A stretch of DNA of 50,960 nucleotides, from NCBI GenBank assembly GCA_003249215.1, contig QKJR01000009.1, positions 1 through 50,960 on the forward strand, given 5' to 3'. Of this stretch, positions 27,485 to 36,740 are shown in pieces; position 1 is the first letter of the stretch, and the number at the start of each line of letters is the position of its first letter. The notes under the pieces are model-generated. The model was given only the letters and a program-made list of their open reading frames with translations. It ran no database searches and had not been told where the DNA came from. This stretch comes from Rhodobacterales bacterium. GTDB taxonomy: Bacteria > Pseudomonadota > Alphaproteobacteria > Rhodobacterales > Rhodobacteraceae. The position numbers and the translations under genes are program-made.

Positions 27485-30400
27485 ATGACTATCTCGCCTG
27501 TCTCGCCGATCCCCAGCTTCGACCGTTTCACCCTCGATGCGAAATTCGCCCCCGAGGCGGCGCTCGTGGCCGATCTGATCGCGGCTTCGGGCCTCTCGCC
27601 GGAAACCCGGCGCGCGATCTCGGATCGGGCCGCGGGCCTCGTGCGGCGCATCCGATCCGAGGCTGCGCCGAGCCTGATGGAGCATTTCCTTGCCGAATAC
27701 GGCCTCTCGACGCGCGAGGGCGTGGCGCTGATGTGTCTCGCGGAGGCGATGCTGCGGGTGCCCGATGCGGCCACCGTCGATGCGCTGATCGAGGACAAGA
27801 TCGTCCCCTCGGACTGGGGCCGGCATCTGGGCACGGCGGCCTCGTCGCTGGTCAATGCCTCGACCTGGGCCTTGATGCTGACGGGTCGCGTGCTCGACGA
27901 CGATCAGGGCGGCATTGCGGGCACTTTGCGCGGCGCGATCAAGCGGCTGGGCGAGCCGGTGATCCGCGCCGCGGTGGGGCGCGCGATGAAGGAGATGGGC
28001 CGGCAATTCGTGCTCGGCCAGACCATCGAGGCCGCGCTCACCCGCGCGAAGAAGCGCGAGGCGCAGGGCTTCACCTATAGCTATGACATGCTGGGCGAGG
28101 CGGCGATGACCGCGCGCGATGCGGCGCGCTACGCCGAGGATTACCGCGCCGCGATTGCGGCGATTGCGGGCGCCTGCGTGCCCTTGGACAAGGGCAGCCG
28201 GGTCGAGACCAATCCGGGCATTTCGATCAAGCTCTCGGCGCTGCATCCGCGCTATGAGGTCGCGCAGGAGGGGCGCGTGATGGCCAAGCTCGTGCCCGTG
28301 GTGCGCGATCTCGCGCGTGCCGCCAAGGCCGCGAACATGGGCCTCAACGTCGATGCCGAGGAGCAGGACCGGCTGGTGATCTCGCTCAAGGTGATCGGCG
28401 CGGTGCTGGCCGATCCCGAGCTTGCCGGTTGGGACGGGTTTGGCGTGGTGGTGCAGGCCTATGGCAAGCGCGCGGGGCTGGCGATCGACTGGCTGGCCGA
28501 GCTGGCCACTGCGCTCGACCGGCGGATCATGGTGCGGCTTGTGAAGGGCGCCTATTGGGACAGCGAGATGAAGCGCGCGCAGGTCGAGGGCTTTGCCGGT
28601 TTCCCGCTTTTCACCTCGAAGGCGGCGACCGATGTCAGCTATATCTCACTGGCGCAGAAGCTGTTCGGTCATGCGGACCGCATCTATCCGCAATTTGCGG
28701 GCCACAATGCCCATACCGTCGCCGCGATTCTGGAAATGGCCGAGGGGCGGCCGTTCGAGTTCCAGCGCCTGCATGGCATGGGCGAGCGGCTGCATGATAT
28801 CACGCTGTCCGAGACCCGCGGCCGCTGCCGGATCTATGCGCCCGTCGGCGCGCATCGCGATCTGCTGGCCTATCTGGTGCGGCGCCTGCTGGAAAACGGC
28901 GCCAACTCGAGCTTCGTGCATCAGATCGTCGATGAGAGCGTGAGCCCCGAGGAGATCGCCCGCGATCCCTTCGAGGCAGAGTTCCGTTCGCCTGCGGGCC
29001 TCGTGGCGCCCGCGGACCTGTTCGGCACTCGAGGCAATTCGGCGGGCTTCGACCTCTCGGATGAAGAGACCTTGGCGCGGATCGAGGCCGCGCGCGCCGT
29101 GGCTCTGCCCGATGCCGGGCCGATCGTCGCCGGCAATCCGAGCGGCGTGACGGTGCCGGTGCGCAATCCGGCCACCGGCGCGGTGGTCGCGCAGGTGACC
29201 GAGGCGGATGGCGCTTGCGTCGAGGGCGCGCTGGCGGCGGCCGCGGTCTGGGATGCGAGCCCGGCCGAGCGCGCGGCGGTGCTGCGCCGGGCGGCGGCGC
29301 TCTATCAGGAAAACTTCGGTCCGATCTTTGCCGCGCTGACGGCGGAGGCGGGTAAGACGCTGAACGATGCGGTGGGAGAGCTGCGCGAGGCAGTGGATTT
29401 CCTGAATTACTATGCCGCCGAGGGCGAGGCCGCCACCGGCGCGCCGCGCGGCGTGATCGTGGCGATCAGCCCGTGGAACTTCCCGCTGGCGATTTTCAGC
29501 GGGCAGATCGCGGCGGCGCTGATGGCCGGCAATGCGGCGATCGCGAAGCCGGCCGAGCAGGTGCCGGTGATCGCCGCGATCGCCGTGCGGCTGCTGCATC
29601 AGGCGGGGGTGCCAGCCAATGTGCTGCAACTCCTGCCGGGGCAGGGGGCGACGGTGGGCGCGGCGCTCACCTCCGATCCGCGGGTGGCGGGCGTGATTTT
29701 CACCGGCTCGACCGAAACCGCGCAGGTGATCAACCGCGCGATGGCCGCGCATCTGGCGCCCGGCGCGCCGCTGATCGCCGAGACCGGCGGCCTCAATGCG
29801 ATGGTGGTGGACAGCACCGCGCTGCCCGAACAGGCGCTGCGCGATATCGTGGCGGCGGCCTTCCGCTCGGCCGGTCAGCGGTGTTCCGCGCTGCGTTGCC
29901 TATATCTGCAGGAGGATATCGCGCCGCACATGATCGAGATGATCAAGGGCGCGATGGACGAGCTGGTGATCGGCGATCCGGCCGATCTGCGCACCGATGT
30001 GGGGCCGCTCATTGACGCCGAGGCGCAAGAGGGCATCGCGGCCTATCTGGCGACGCATGCCAACCGCGTGCTGCATCGGGCGGCCGCGCCCGAGGCGGGG
30101 CATTTCATCGGCCCGGCGCTGCTCAAGGTCGGCGGTATCGAGGATCTCGAGCGGGAAATCTTCGGGCCCGTGCTGCATGTCGCGACCTATCGCGCCGAGG
30201 ATCTGGGCTCGGTCATCGAGACGGTGAACGCGCGCGGCTTTGGCCTCACCTTCGGGCTGCACACGCGGATCGACACGCGGGTGCAGGAGGTGGCCGATGC
30301 GGTCCATGCGGGCAATATCTACGTGAACCGCAACCAGATCGGCGCGGTGGTGGGCAGCCAGCCCTTCGGCGGCGAGGGGCTTTCGGGCACCGGGCCGAAG

Positions 30401-30829
30401 GCGGGCGGGCCGTTCTACTTGCCGCGTTTCTTCGCGCCCGAAGGGTGCGAGGCGCCGGTGATGGAACGGCTGATGCCGGGCCCGACGGGCGAGCTGAACC
30501 GCCTGCGGCTGAGCCCGCGCGCGCCGCTGCTGTGCCTTGGTCCCGACGCGGGCGCGCAGGTCGCGGCCGTCGAGGCGATGGGCGGGCGCGCCGAGGCGGC
30601 GCCGGGCCTTGCGCCCGCGACGCTGGCCACGCGCGCGGGGTTCTCGGGGGTGCTCTGGTGGGGTGACGCGGACACCGGGCGGGCGATTGCGGCGGTACTT
30701 GCCGCACGGCCCGGGCCGATCCTGCCCCTGATCACCGGCGCGCCCGATGCGGCCCATGCTCATCACGAGCGGCATCTGTGCATCGACACGACTGCCGCGG
30801 GCGGCAATGCGGCGCTGCTGGCGGGCTGA
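27485..30829 (+). CDS. putA: PutA, bifunctional proline dehydrogenase / P5C dehydrogenase
   Basis: 1114 residues from ATG 27485. The first half is the FAD proline dehydrogenase barrel (LVKGAYWDSEMKRAQ; FAGHNAHT; RIYAPVGAHRDLLAYLVRRLLENGAN). The second half is the aldehyde dehydrogenase domain that oxidises glutamate semialdehyde: FTGSTETAQ, general base region AETGG, and catalytic Cys800 in AGQRCSALRC. There is no ribbon-helix-helix DNA-binding domain at the N-terminus, consistent with control by the separate PutR. It converts proline to glutamate. Its stop directly abuts the stop of the convergent nrsF gene. Confidence 0.96.
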   Translation: MTISPVSPIPSFDRFTLDAKFAPEAALVADLIAASGLSPETRRAISDRAAGLVRRIRSEAAPSLMEHFLAEYGLSTREGVALMCLAEAMLRVPDAATVDALIEDKIVPSDWGRHLGTAASSLVNASTWALMLTGRVLDDDQGGIAGTLRGAIKRLGEPVIRAAVGRAMKEMGRQFVLGQTIEAALTRAKKREAQGFTYSYDMLGEAAMTARDAARYAEDYRAAIAAIAGACVPLDKGSRVETNPGISIKLSALHPRYEVAQEGRVMAKLVPVVRDLARAAKAANMGLNVDAEEQDRLVISLKVIGAVLADPELAGWDGFGVVVQAYGKRAGLAIDWLAELATALDRRIMVRLVKGAYWDSEMKRAQVEGFAGFPLFTSKAATDVSYISLAQKLFGHADRIYPQFAGHNAHTVAAILEMAEGRPFEFQRLHGMGERLHDITLSETRGRCRIYAPVGAHRDLLAYLVRRLLENGANSSFVHQIVDESVSPEEIARDPFEAEFRSPAGLVAPADLFGTRGNSAGFDLSDEETLARIEAARAVALPDAGPIVAGNPSGVTVPVRNPATGAVVAQVTEADGACVEGALAAAAVWDASPAERAAVLRRAAALYQENFGPIFAALTAEAGKTLNDAVGELREAVDFLNYYAAEGEAATGAPRGVIVAISPWNFPLAIFSGQIAAALMAGNAAIAKPAEQVPVIAAIAVRLLHQAGVPANVLQLLPGQGATVGAALTSDPRVAGVIFTGSTETAQVINRAMAAHLAPGAPLIAETGGLNAMVVDSTALPEQALRDIVAAAFRSAGQRCSALRCLYLQEDIAPHMIEMIKGAMDELVIGDPADLRTDVGPLIDAEAQEGIAAYLATHANRVLHRAAAPEAGHFIGPALLKVGGIEDLEREIFGPVLHVATYRAEDLGSVIETVNARGFGLTFGLHTRIDTRVQEVADAVHAGNIYVNRNQIGAVVGSQPFGGEGLSGTGPKAGGPFYLPRFFAPEGCEAPVMERLMPGPTGELNRLRLSPRAPLLCLGPDAGAQVAAVEAMGGRAEAAPGLAPATLATRAGFSGVLWWGDADTGRAIAAVLAARPGPILPLITGAPDAAHAHHERHLCIDTTAAGGNAALLAG

Positions 30830-31468
30830 TCACCAGCGCAGCCAACGCCCCCCGAGCGCCGCGCCCGCGGCGCTCACCACCGCGATCGCCGTGCCATACC
30901 ACGTGAGGTAGAAAAGCGGGTTGTCCTGCGTGCAGAAGAACGAATAGCCGGTCGCCGCGCAGGCGGCGATCGCGAGCCCCGCAAGCGCCCCGGTGAGCCG
31001 TGGCCGCGTGCTCGCGCCCCTGCGCATCAACCGCAGCGCGAAGGCCGCGGGCAGGGCGGAGATCGCGAGGATCAGCCCGAGGCATTCGGCGAGCGAGAAG
31101 GCCGAGACATCGGCGAAACGTGCCTGCGGCGCGGTGGTGACAAAGGTGGCGATCCAGAGCAGCGCGGCGAGGGCCGCGGGCAGCGCGAACCAGAGCGCGC
31201 GGCCCCCGAGCCGCGTGTCCGGCCGCATCATCCGCAGCGCGAGCGGCAGGGCGATGAACGCGAGCATGGCGGGCAGGAGCGTCTTCACAAGGATCAACGG
31301 CTCGACGAGCTTCGCGGCCAGATCGGCGCGCGGGCCCGCGATCAACAGAAAGAGCCCCGCCGCCAGCGCCACCGCCATGACCATCCTGAGCCCCGTCGCC
31401 CGCGGGTTCAGCGCGGGCGCGGCGGGCCCCGCTGCGGCCAGCTCGGCGATCAGATCCTCGGTCCTCAT
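30830..31468 (-). CDS. nrsF: NrsF-type anti-sigma factor (DUF1109)
   Basis: 212 residues with six predicted membrane helices; the N-terminal cytoplasmic part (MRTEDLIAELAAAG) would bind the sigma factor. The family's conserved cysteines are present: one in SLAECLGL and a pair around CAATGYSFFC before the NPLFYLTWYG helix. In Caulobacter, NrsF restrains SigF and is released under metal stress. The ATG overlaps the sigF stop (ATGA), the usual sigma/anti-sigma coupling. Confidence 0.88.
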   Translation of the reverse strand: MRTEDLIAELAAAGPAAPALNPRATGLRMVMAVALAAGLFLLIAGPRADLAAKLVEPLILVKTLLPAMLAFIALPLALRMMRPDTRLGGRALWFALPAALAALLWIATFVTTAPQARFADVSAFSLAECLGLILAISALPAAFALRLMRRGASTRPRLTGALAGLAIAACAATGYSFFCTQDNPLFYLTWYGTAIAVVSAAGAALGGRWLRW

Positions 31469-32019
31469 TCTCGCTCTCCTTTCGCGAACCGCGCCATCCG
31501 CCCGATCGCGCGGTGCAGGGCCACGCGCACGGCCCCCTCGCTCATTTCCATCCGCGCGCCGACCTCGGCCGTGCTCTCGCCCGCGAGGCTGACCGCGCGC
31601 ACGATTTCGGCCGAACGCGCGTCGAGTTGCCCGATCAGCACGGCGCTGTCGCGCGCGGCGGTCGGATCGGCCTCGGGCGCGGCCAACCCTTCGGCGAAAT
31701 CCTCGATCGGCAGATGCACCCCGGCGCCACGGCGGCGGAAGGCGTCGATCACCTTGTAGCGCGCGATCGCATAGAGCCAGGGCGCGACCGGCTGGGCCGG
31801 ATCCCAGGTGTGGCGCTTGGCGTGGATCGCGAGCAGCACCTCCTGCAGGATATCCTCCTGCTGATCGGGGCCGAGGCTGCGCCCGCGCGCCCGGATCACG
31901 CCGCGCAGGACAGGCGTCACCGATTGCAGGAACCGGGCATAGGCCCGCCCGTCGCCTGCATTGGCCGCAGCCAGCGCCGCGGCCCAGTCGCGATCGCGAT
32001 CCGTCGTCTTGGCCGTCAT
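31465..32019 (-). CDS. sigF: SigF-type ECF sigma factor
   Basis: 184 residues. Region 2 is visible as DQQEDILQEVLLAIHAKRHTWD followed by PWLYAIARYKVIDAFRRR; region 4 is SLAGESTAEVGARMEMSEGAVRVALHRAI. Together with the overlapping NrsF anti-sigma gene and the divergent bufferin genes, it belongs to the SigF/ECF16 group. It probably drives its own operon and the divergent bufA operon, since both sides of the intergenic region carry a matching promoter motif. Confidence 0.92.
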   Translation of the reverse strand: MTAKTTDRDRDWAAALAAANAGDGRAYARFLQSVTPVLRGVIRARGRSLGPDQQEDILQEVLLAIHAKRHTWDPAQPVAPWLYAIARYKVIDAFRRRGAGVHLPIEDFAEGLAAPEADPTAARDSAVLIGQLDARSAEIVRAVSLAGESTAEVGARMEMSEGAVRVALHRAIGRMARFAKGERE

Positions 32020-32031
32020 CTTGAGCGTCCC

Positions 32032-32056
32032 TTCGTGCCCGCGCCCGAAGTGTTAC
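32032..32056 (-). promoter_or_regulatory. candidate SigF promoter for sigF-nrsF
   Basis: Minus strand GTAAC (32056-32052), 16 bases, CGAA (32035-32032). This resembles the GTAAC/CGAA promoter described for Caulobacter SigF. It ends 13 bases before the sigF start, so the leader would be very short. Confidence 0.5.
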
Positions 32057-32145
32057 ACCGCCTCGCGCAGATTTCGTGAAATTGTTTCAGATTGCCGCCG
32101 CGCGGGCCCGTTTCGAGGTGTTTTGAACACGGCTGCGTGAGCGGC

Positions 32146-32171
32146 GTAACGCCGGCGCCGGGGGCCGCGAA
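32146..32171 (+). promoter_or_regulatory. candidate SigF promoter for the bufferin operon
   Basis: GTAACG (32146-32151), 16 bases, CGAA (32168-32171), matching the GTAACC-N16-CGAA layout known for SigF targets. The start of bufA is 60 bases downstream, leaving a leader with a small GGACC/GGTCC hairpin. Confidence 0.65.
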
Positions 32172-32230
32172 TGGACCTGCCGAGGACCAACGAGAGGTCC
32201 CGTAACGGTCCAACAGAGGAGAGACCCGAG

Positions 32231-32509
32231 ATGACGATGATCGACAAGAGCCTGACCCTTTCGGCCGCACTGGCCGCCGGCCTGACCCTTGCCGCAGCGG
32301 CCACGGCGCAGGCCGAGGGCGCGATGGAGAAGTGCTATGGCGTCGCGATGGCCGGTCAGAACGACTGCGCCGCGGGCCCGGGCACGACCTGCGCCGGCAC
32401 CGCGACGATGGATTATCAGGGCAACGCCTGGAAGCTGGTGCCGGCGGGCACCTGCACCACGATCAAGACCCCGCATGGCATGGGCTCGCTCGAGCCGATG
32501 AAAATGTGA
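32231..32509 (+). CDS. bufA: bufferin precursor peptide (DUF2282)
   Basis: 92 residues from ATG 32231, with GAGGAG upstream. A Sec signal peptide ([19 protein letters not shown]) is followed by the core [28 protein letters not shown] and VPAGTC. There are four cysteines: 35, 46, 54 and 75. DUF2282 proteins of this type are the substrates of BufB/BufC; modified cysteines bind copper after export. Known family behaviour, not shown by the sequence alone, is protection against excess copper. First gene of a four-gene operon divergent from sigF. Confidence 0.93.
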   Translation: MTMIDKSLTLSAALAAGLTLAAAATAQAEGAMEKCYGVAMAGQNDCAAGPGTTCAGTATMDYQGNAWKLVPAGTCTTIKTPHGMGSLEPMKM

Positions 32510-32595
32510 TCACCCTGGCGGCGGACCCCGGTCCGCCGCCTTCGCCCGGCCCCGGCGCCCGCGCCGGGGCCGGGCGCCCCCGAAAGGAGAGCGCC

Positions 32596-33501
32596 ATGAT
32601 CCAGACCCCAATGCCCGCCGCCGCACGGCCCACCAAAGCCCTTCCGGCCAAAGCCCTTCCGGCCGCCGCCGGCCTCGGCTTCAAGCCCGAGCATTTCGAG
32701 GCCATCGCGGCCAGCCGCCCGGCCCTTGGCTTCTTCGAGGTTCATGCCGAGAACTATATGGGCGCGGGCGGTCCGCCGCACCGGATGCTCGAGGCGCTGC
32801 GGCGCGATTACGCGCTCTCGCTGCATGGGGTAGGGCTCTCGATCGGCGGGCCGGGGCGGCTCGACCGCGATCACCTGATGCGCCTGCGTGCGCTGATCGA
32901 CCGCTATCAGCCCGAGAGCTTCTCCGAGCATCTGGCCTGGTCGAGCCATGGCGAGGCCTATCTGAATGACCTTCTGCCGCTGCCCTATACGCCCGAGACG
33001 CTGCGGCTCGTCTGCGATCATATCGACGAGGTGCAGGAGGTGCTTGGCGTCCGGATGCTGCTCGAAAACCCCTCGACCTATGTGATTTTCGAGCAATCGA
33101 GCATTGCCGAGACCGATTTTCTGGCCGAGATCGCGCGGGCGACCGGCTGCGGGCTGCTTCTGGATGTGAACAACGTCTTCGTGAGCTGCACCAACCACCG
33201 CGCCGATCCGCGTGCCTATCTGGCCGATTTCCCGCTCGCCCGCGTGGGCGAGATCCATCTGGGCGGCCATGCCGAGGAAGAGCTGCCCTCCGGTCCCCTG
33301 CTGATCGACGCGCATGGCAGCCCGGTCGCCGATCCGGTCTGGGCGCTCTATGCCGAGGTGATCGGGCGCACGGGCGCCCTGCCCACGCTGATCGAATGGG
33401 ACAATGATGTGCCCGAATTCCCGGTGCTGCTGGCCGAGGCCGAGCGTGCGGGGCGGGTTCTGACCGCTGCACGGGAGGGTGCAGATGTCCGCGCATGCTG
33501 A
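32596..33501 (+). CDS. bufB: MNIO (DUF692) peptide-modifying iron oxygenase
   Basis: 301 residues from ATG 32596 with AAAGGAG upstream. The TIM-barrel metal site of the DUF692 family is complete by eye: [58 protein letters not shown] and IEWDNDVP. Such multinuclear non-heme iron enzymes convert cysteines of the precursor into oxazolone/thiooxazole-type groups, helped by BufC. Near the N-terminus a 15-bp tandem duplication makes the repeat [10 protein letters not shown] in front of the fold. Its 3' end overlaps bufC by 17 bases. Confidence 0.93.
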   Translation: MIQTPMPAAARPTKALPAKALPAAAGLGFKPEHFEAIAASRPALGFFEVHAENYMGAGGPPHRMLEALRRDYALSLHGVGLSIGGPGRLDRDHLMRLRALIDRYQPESFSEHLAWSSHGEAYLNDLLPLPYTPETLRLVCDHIDEVQEVLGVRMLLENPSTYVIFEQSSIAETDFLAEIARATGCGLLLDVNNVFVSCTNHRADPRAYLADFPLARVGEIHLGGHAEEELPSGPLLIDAHGSPVADPVWALYAEVIGRTGALPTLIEWDNDVPEFPVLLAEAERAGRVLTAAREGADVRAC

Positions 33502-34279
33502 TCTGATCGCGGCCTTTCATGCGGGGCTCGGCGGGGGCGCGCTGCCGCCCGGGGTCACCGCGCGCGATCCGTCGGAGGCCGAGCGCCGCTTTGCGGTCTA
33601 TCGCAACAATGTGGCCCACAGCCTCGGCCGGGCGCTCGCCGCGCGCTATCCGGTGATCGAGCGGCTGGTGGGGGCGGAGTATTTCACTGCGCTGGCGGCG
33701 GTCTATCTTGGGGCGCATCCGCCACGCTCGCCGGTGCTGATCGACTTCGGCGCCGAGTTTCCCGATTTCCTTGCCGCCTTTCCGCCGCTCGGGGCGCTGC
33801 CCTATCTGCGCGATGTGGCGCGGATCGAGGCGGCGCGGGGCCGGGCCTATCACGCCGCCGACCGCGCCCCCGTGGCGCCCGCGCGCCTCGCGCAGGCGGG
33901 GGCCGCGCCGGGGGCGGCGCGGCTGGCGCTGCACCCTTCGGTGCAGATCGAACACGCCCGATATGCCGCGCGCTCGATCTGGGCCGCGAACCAGCCGGGC
34001 GCGCCCGAAATTCCCGCGATCGACCCCGCGCGCCCCGAGATCAGCCTGATCCTGCGCGATGCGGGGGACCGAGTGCTGGTGCTGCCGCTCGGCCCCGGCG
34101 ATGCGGCGATGCTGGCGGCGCTGATGCGCGGGGGCACAGTGCTGCAGGCCGCGACCGAGGGCGCCGCCGCGCATGACCCCGAGCACGACCCCGGCGCGCT
34201 GATCGCCCTTCTGGCGCGGGCGGGCGCGATCACCGAGATCACCACCGAGATCATCACCGAGACGGAGGACAGCCGATGA
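33485..34279 (+). CDS. bufC: MNIO partner protein (DUF2063)
   Basis: 264 residues from ATG 33485, with GGAGG six bases upstream; a GTG at 33479 is less likely. The N-terminal DUF2063 helical domain is evident ([32 protein letters not shown]), and the C-terminal part carries [21 protein letters not shown]2063 proteins pair with DUF692 enzymes and present the precursor peptide. A Thr/Ile/Glu repeat ([13 protein letters not shown]) ends the protein. Overlaps bufB at the start and the DoxX gene at the end (ATGA). Confidence 0.9.
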   Translation: MSAHADLIAAFHAGLGGGALPPGVTARDPSEAERRFAVYRNNVAHSLGRALAARYPVIERLVGAEYFTALAAVYLGAHPPRSPVLIDFGAEFPDFLAAFPPLGALPYLRDVARIEAARGRAYHAADRAPVAPARLAQAGAAPGAARLALHPSVQIEHARYAARSIWAANQPGAPEIPAIDPARPEISLILRDAGDRVLVLPLGPGDAAMLAALMRGGTVLQAATEGAAAHDPEHDPGALIALLARAGAITEITTEIITETEDSR

Positions 34280-34737
34280 CCCGGATCCCCCATTCCGAAC
34301 CCAGCCGCCTCAGCGCGCCTGTGATCGCGCTCAATGCCGCGCTCGGGCGGCTGCCCTGGACGCTCGCGGCGCTCGCGCTGCGCGCCTTTCCGGCAGCGGT
34401 CTTCTGGGCCTCGGGGCAAACCAAGCTGGACGGCTGGCGCATCGCCGAGAGCACGTGGTTCCTCTTTCAATATGAATACGATCTGCCGCTGATCCCCTAC
34501 CGGATTGCGGCCGTGCTGGCGGTGATCGCCGAGCATCTGCTGCCGATCCTGCTGATCCTCGGGCTCGGCACGCGGCTCGCGGCGCTGGGGCTTCTGGGGA
34601 TGACCGCGGTGATCGAGATCTTCGTCTATCCCGACGCCTGGATGACGCATGGCCTCTGGGCGGCCTGTTTTCTCGCGCTGATTGCCCGGGGCCCGGGGGC
34701 GCTCTCGCTCGACCGGCTGTTCGGGCTCGAGCGTTAA
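34276..34737 (+). CDS. DoxX-family membrane protein of the bufferin operon
   Basis: 153 residues with four membrane helices. DoxX signatures are [17 protein letters not shown] and the helix pair around [23 protein letters not shown], then [15 protein letters not shown]. DoxX proteins are frequent last members of bufferin operons; their role there is unclear, possibly membrane redox or quinone-related. The stop overlaps the stop of the convergent mntR gene by three bases at a GTTAAC palindrome. Confidence 0.88.
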   Translation: MTRIPHSEPSRLSAPVIALNAALGRLPWTLAALALRAFPAAVFWASGQTKLDGWRIAESTWFLFQYEYDLPLIPYRIAAVLAVIAEHLLPILLILGLGTRLAALGLLGMTAVIEIFVYPDAWMTHGLWAACFLALIARGPGALSLDRLFGLER

Positions 34738-35162
34738 CGGCTCTTCAGGAAAGCCTCGAAGGCGGCGAGCGTCTCGTCGGAGACGTGATGCTCGATCCCC
34801 TCGGCGTCGAGCTCGGCCACCTTTTCCGGCACGCCGACCGCGATCAGCAACTCGACCACCACCCGGTGACGTGCGCGCACCCGTTCGGCGAGCGCGGCGC
34901 CCGCTTCGGTCAGGAACACCCCGCGATAGGGCCGCGCCGTGGCCAGCCCCTCACGCTTGAGCCGCGCGATCGCCTTCGTGGCGGTCGGCTGCGCCACGCC
35001 CATCCGCGCGGCCAGATCGGCCACCCGCGCCTCGCCCATCTCGACGATCAGATCGCCGATCATCTCGACGTAATCCTCGAGCAGCGCCACCGCCTGCACC
35101 TCCCGCGCGCGGGTGAAACGGTCGGCCTGATCCTCGGGCGGGGTCGGAGGGATGTCGGTCAC
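34734..35162 (-). CDS. mntR: MntR, DtxR-family manganese regulator
   Basis: 142 residues. N-terminal winged helix: [47 protein letters not shown], then the dimerisation domain with [29 protein letters not shown] and [15 protein letters not shown], which hold the metal ligands (E and H residues) of MntR. It lacks the SH3 domain of DtxR/IdeR, as MntR does. The divergent gene is the manganese importer mntH, the classical target. Confidence 0.92.
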   Translation of the reverse strand: MTDIPPTPPEDQADRFTRAREVQAVALLEDYVEMIGDLIVEMGEARVADLAARMGVAQPTATKAIARLKREGLATARPYRGVFLTEAGAALAERVRARHRVVVELLIAVGVPEKVAELDAEGIEHHVSDETLAAFEAFLKSR

Positions 35163-35206
35163 GGGGGATTCCTTTGCGATGCGCCCCCATATCGCGGGAA
35201 TGCTCT

Positions 35207-35220
35207 ATAGCCAAGGCTTC
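35207..35220. promoter_or_regulatory. degenerate MntR-like site near mntR
   Basis: ATA-N8-TTC (ATAGCCAAGGCTTC), sharing the GCC..GGC centre and spacing of MntR sites but with an imperfect right arm. It lies 45 bases upstream of the mntR start and could serve autoregulation. Confidence 0.3.
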
Positions 35221-35313
35221 AATTTGACACGGGCGCATTTTGACGCCGCATCACGGCCGGATCGCGGCAATGCAGCAAAAAAGGTCAGGGCAATCTGAAT
35301 TTAGTCTTGCAGA

Positions 35314-35335
35314 AAGTATACCCATGGCTATTTTT
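35314..35335. promoter_or_regulatory. candidate MntR box upstream of mntH
   Basis: An interrupted palindrome centred on CCATGG with arms ATA-N8-TAT and outer AA/TT pairs. The E. coli MntR box has the same ATA-N8-TAT spacing. It lies 40 bases before the mntH start, suitable for repression by manganese-loaded MntR. Confidence 0.55.
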
Positions 35336-35375
35336 AGGTCGCGAACAGTGACCGAGATCAGCGACGGAGACGGCG

Positions 35376-36665
35376 ATGCAATCCTTGACCGACAAAACCC
35401 GCAGCGGCATTGCCGCCGTCCTCGCGGGGGAGCGCGGGGGATGGCGCAGCCGTCTGCTCTTCGCCGGTCCCGCGATCATCGCCTCGGTCGCCTATATGGA
35501 CCCGGGCAATTACGCGACGAACATTCAGGCCGGGGCGGGCTATGGCTATACGCTTCTCTGGGTCGTGTTGCTCGCCAACCTGATCGCGATGCTGTTTCAG
35601 GCGCTCTCGGCGCGGCTCGGGATCGTGACGGGCAAGAACCTCGCCGAGCTCTCGCGCGACAACTTCCCGCGCCCCGTGGTCTGGATCATGTGGGCGGTTT
35701 CCGAGATCGCGGCGATGGCGACCGATCTGGCCGAATTCCTCGGCGGTGCCATTGGCCTCGCGCTGCTCTTCGATCTGCCGCTGATGGTGGGGATGGTGAT
35801 TACCGCGATCGTCACCTATGGCATCCTTCTGTTCGAACGCCGCGGCTTCCGGCCGATGGAACTGATCATCGGGGCGCTCGTGGGCGTCATCGGGCTTTGC
35901 TATCTGGCGGAGCTGGTGATTGCGCCGATCGACTGGGCGGGTGCCGCGGGCGGCATCCTCGATCCCAAGCTGCCCGATGCGGCGGCGCTCACCATCGCCG
36001 TGGGGATCATCGGCGCGACGGTGATGCCGCATGCGATCTATCTGCATTCGGGCCTGACGCAATCGCGCGCGACCACCCATAGCATCGCCGAGAAGCGCCG
36101 CGTGCTCGGCTTTTCCAATACCGAGGTGGTGCTCGCGCTGGCCGTTGCCGGGATGGTCAATATGGCGATGGTGATGATGGCGGCGAGCGCCTTTCATCAG
36201 GGCCACGCCGAAGTGGCCGAGATCGAGACCGCCTATCACACGCTGACGCCGCTTCTGGGCGCGGCGGCGGCGGGGATGTTCCTTGCCTCGCTGATCGCCT
36301 CGGGGATCTCGAGCTCGGTCGTGGGCACGATGGCGGGGCAGATGATCATGCAGGGGTTCCTGCATATCCGCGTGCCGGTCTGGCTGCGCCGGCTGATCAC
36401 GATGGTTCCGGCCTTTGCCGTGGTCGCGGCCGGGGTCAACGCCACCCAGGCGCTGGTGATTTCTCAGGTGATCCTGTCGATCGCTTTGCCGGTGCCGATG
36501 GTGGCGCTCGTCATCTTCGTGGCGCGGCGCGACATCATGGGCGAGTTTACCGTGGGGCCGCTGGTGCGGGGGCTCGCGCTCGTTGGCGCCGCGGCGGTGC
36601 TCGGGCTCAATTTCGTGCTGCTGGCCGAGTTCTTCGGCCTGCCGATCCCCTTCCTTGCGGGCTGA
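35376..36665 (+). CDS. mntH: MntH, Nramp-family manganese importer
   Basis: 429 residues, about eleven membrane helices. Metal-site motifs of Nramp transporters are present: DPGN at 42-45 in helix 1 (AYMDPGNYATNIQAGA) and MPHAIYLHS in helix 6, plus the GQ..MQGFLH segment (AGQMIMQGFLHIRVP). It imports Mn2+ with protons. Start ATG 35376 follows ACGGAGACGGCG. It is divergent from mntR and preceded by a candidate MntR box. Confidence 0.95.
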   Translation: MQSLTDKTRSGIAAVLAGERGGWRSRLLFAGPAIIASVAYMDPGNYATNIQAGAGYGYTLLWVVLLANLIAMLFQALSARLGIVTGKNLAELSRDNFPRPVVWIMWAVSEIAAMATDLAEFLGGAIGLALLFDLPLMVGMVITAIVTYGILLFERRGFRPMELIIGALVGVIGLCYLAELVIAPIDWAGAAGGILDPKLPDAAALTIAVGIIGATVMPHAIYLHSGLTQSRATTHSIAEKRRVLGFSNTEVVLALAVAGMVNMAMVMMAASAFHQGHAEVAEIETAYHTLTPLLGAAAAGMFLASLIASGISSSVVGTMAGQMIMQGFLHIRVPVWLRRLITMVPAFAVVAAGVNATQALVISQVILSIALPVPMVALVIFVARRDIMGEFTVGPLVRGLALVGAAAVLGLNFVLLAEFFGLPIPFLAG

Positions 36666-36697
36666 GGGGGCCGTGCCGGGGCACCGGGTTTGCATCC

Positions 36698-36715
36698 GGG
36701 GGTGATTGCACCCCC
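36698..36715. terminator. hairpin after mntH
   Basis: GGGGGTG-ATTG-CACCCCC, a perfect seven-bp stem 33 bases after the mntH stop and 26 bases before the histidine kinase start. No U tract, so only a possible terminator. Confidence 0.4.
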
Positions 36716-36740
36716 GCGCCGCTTGCGCCACTCTCGCGCC

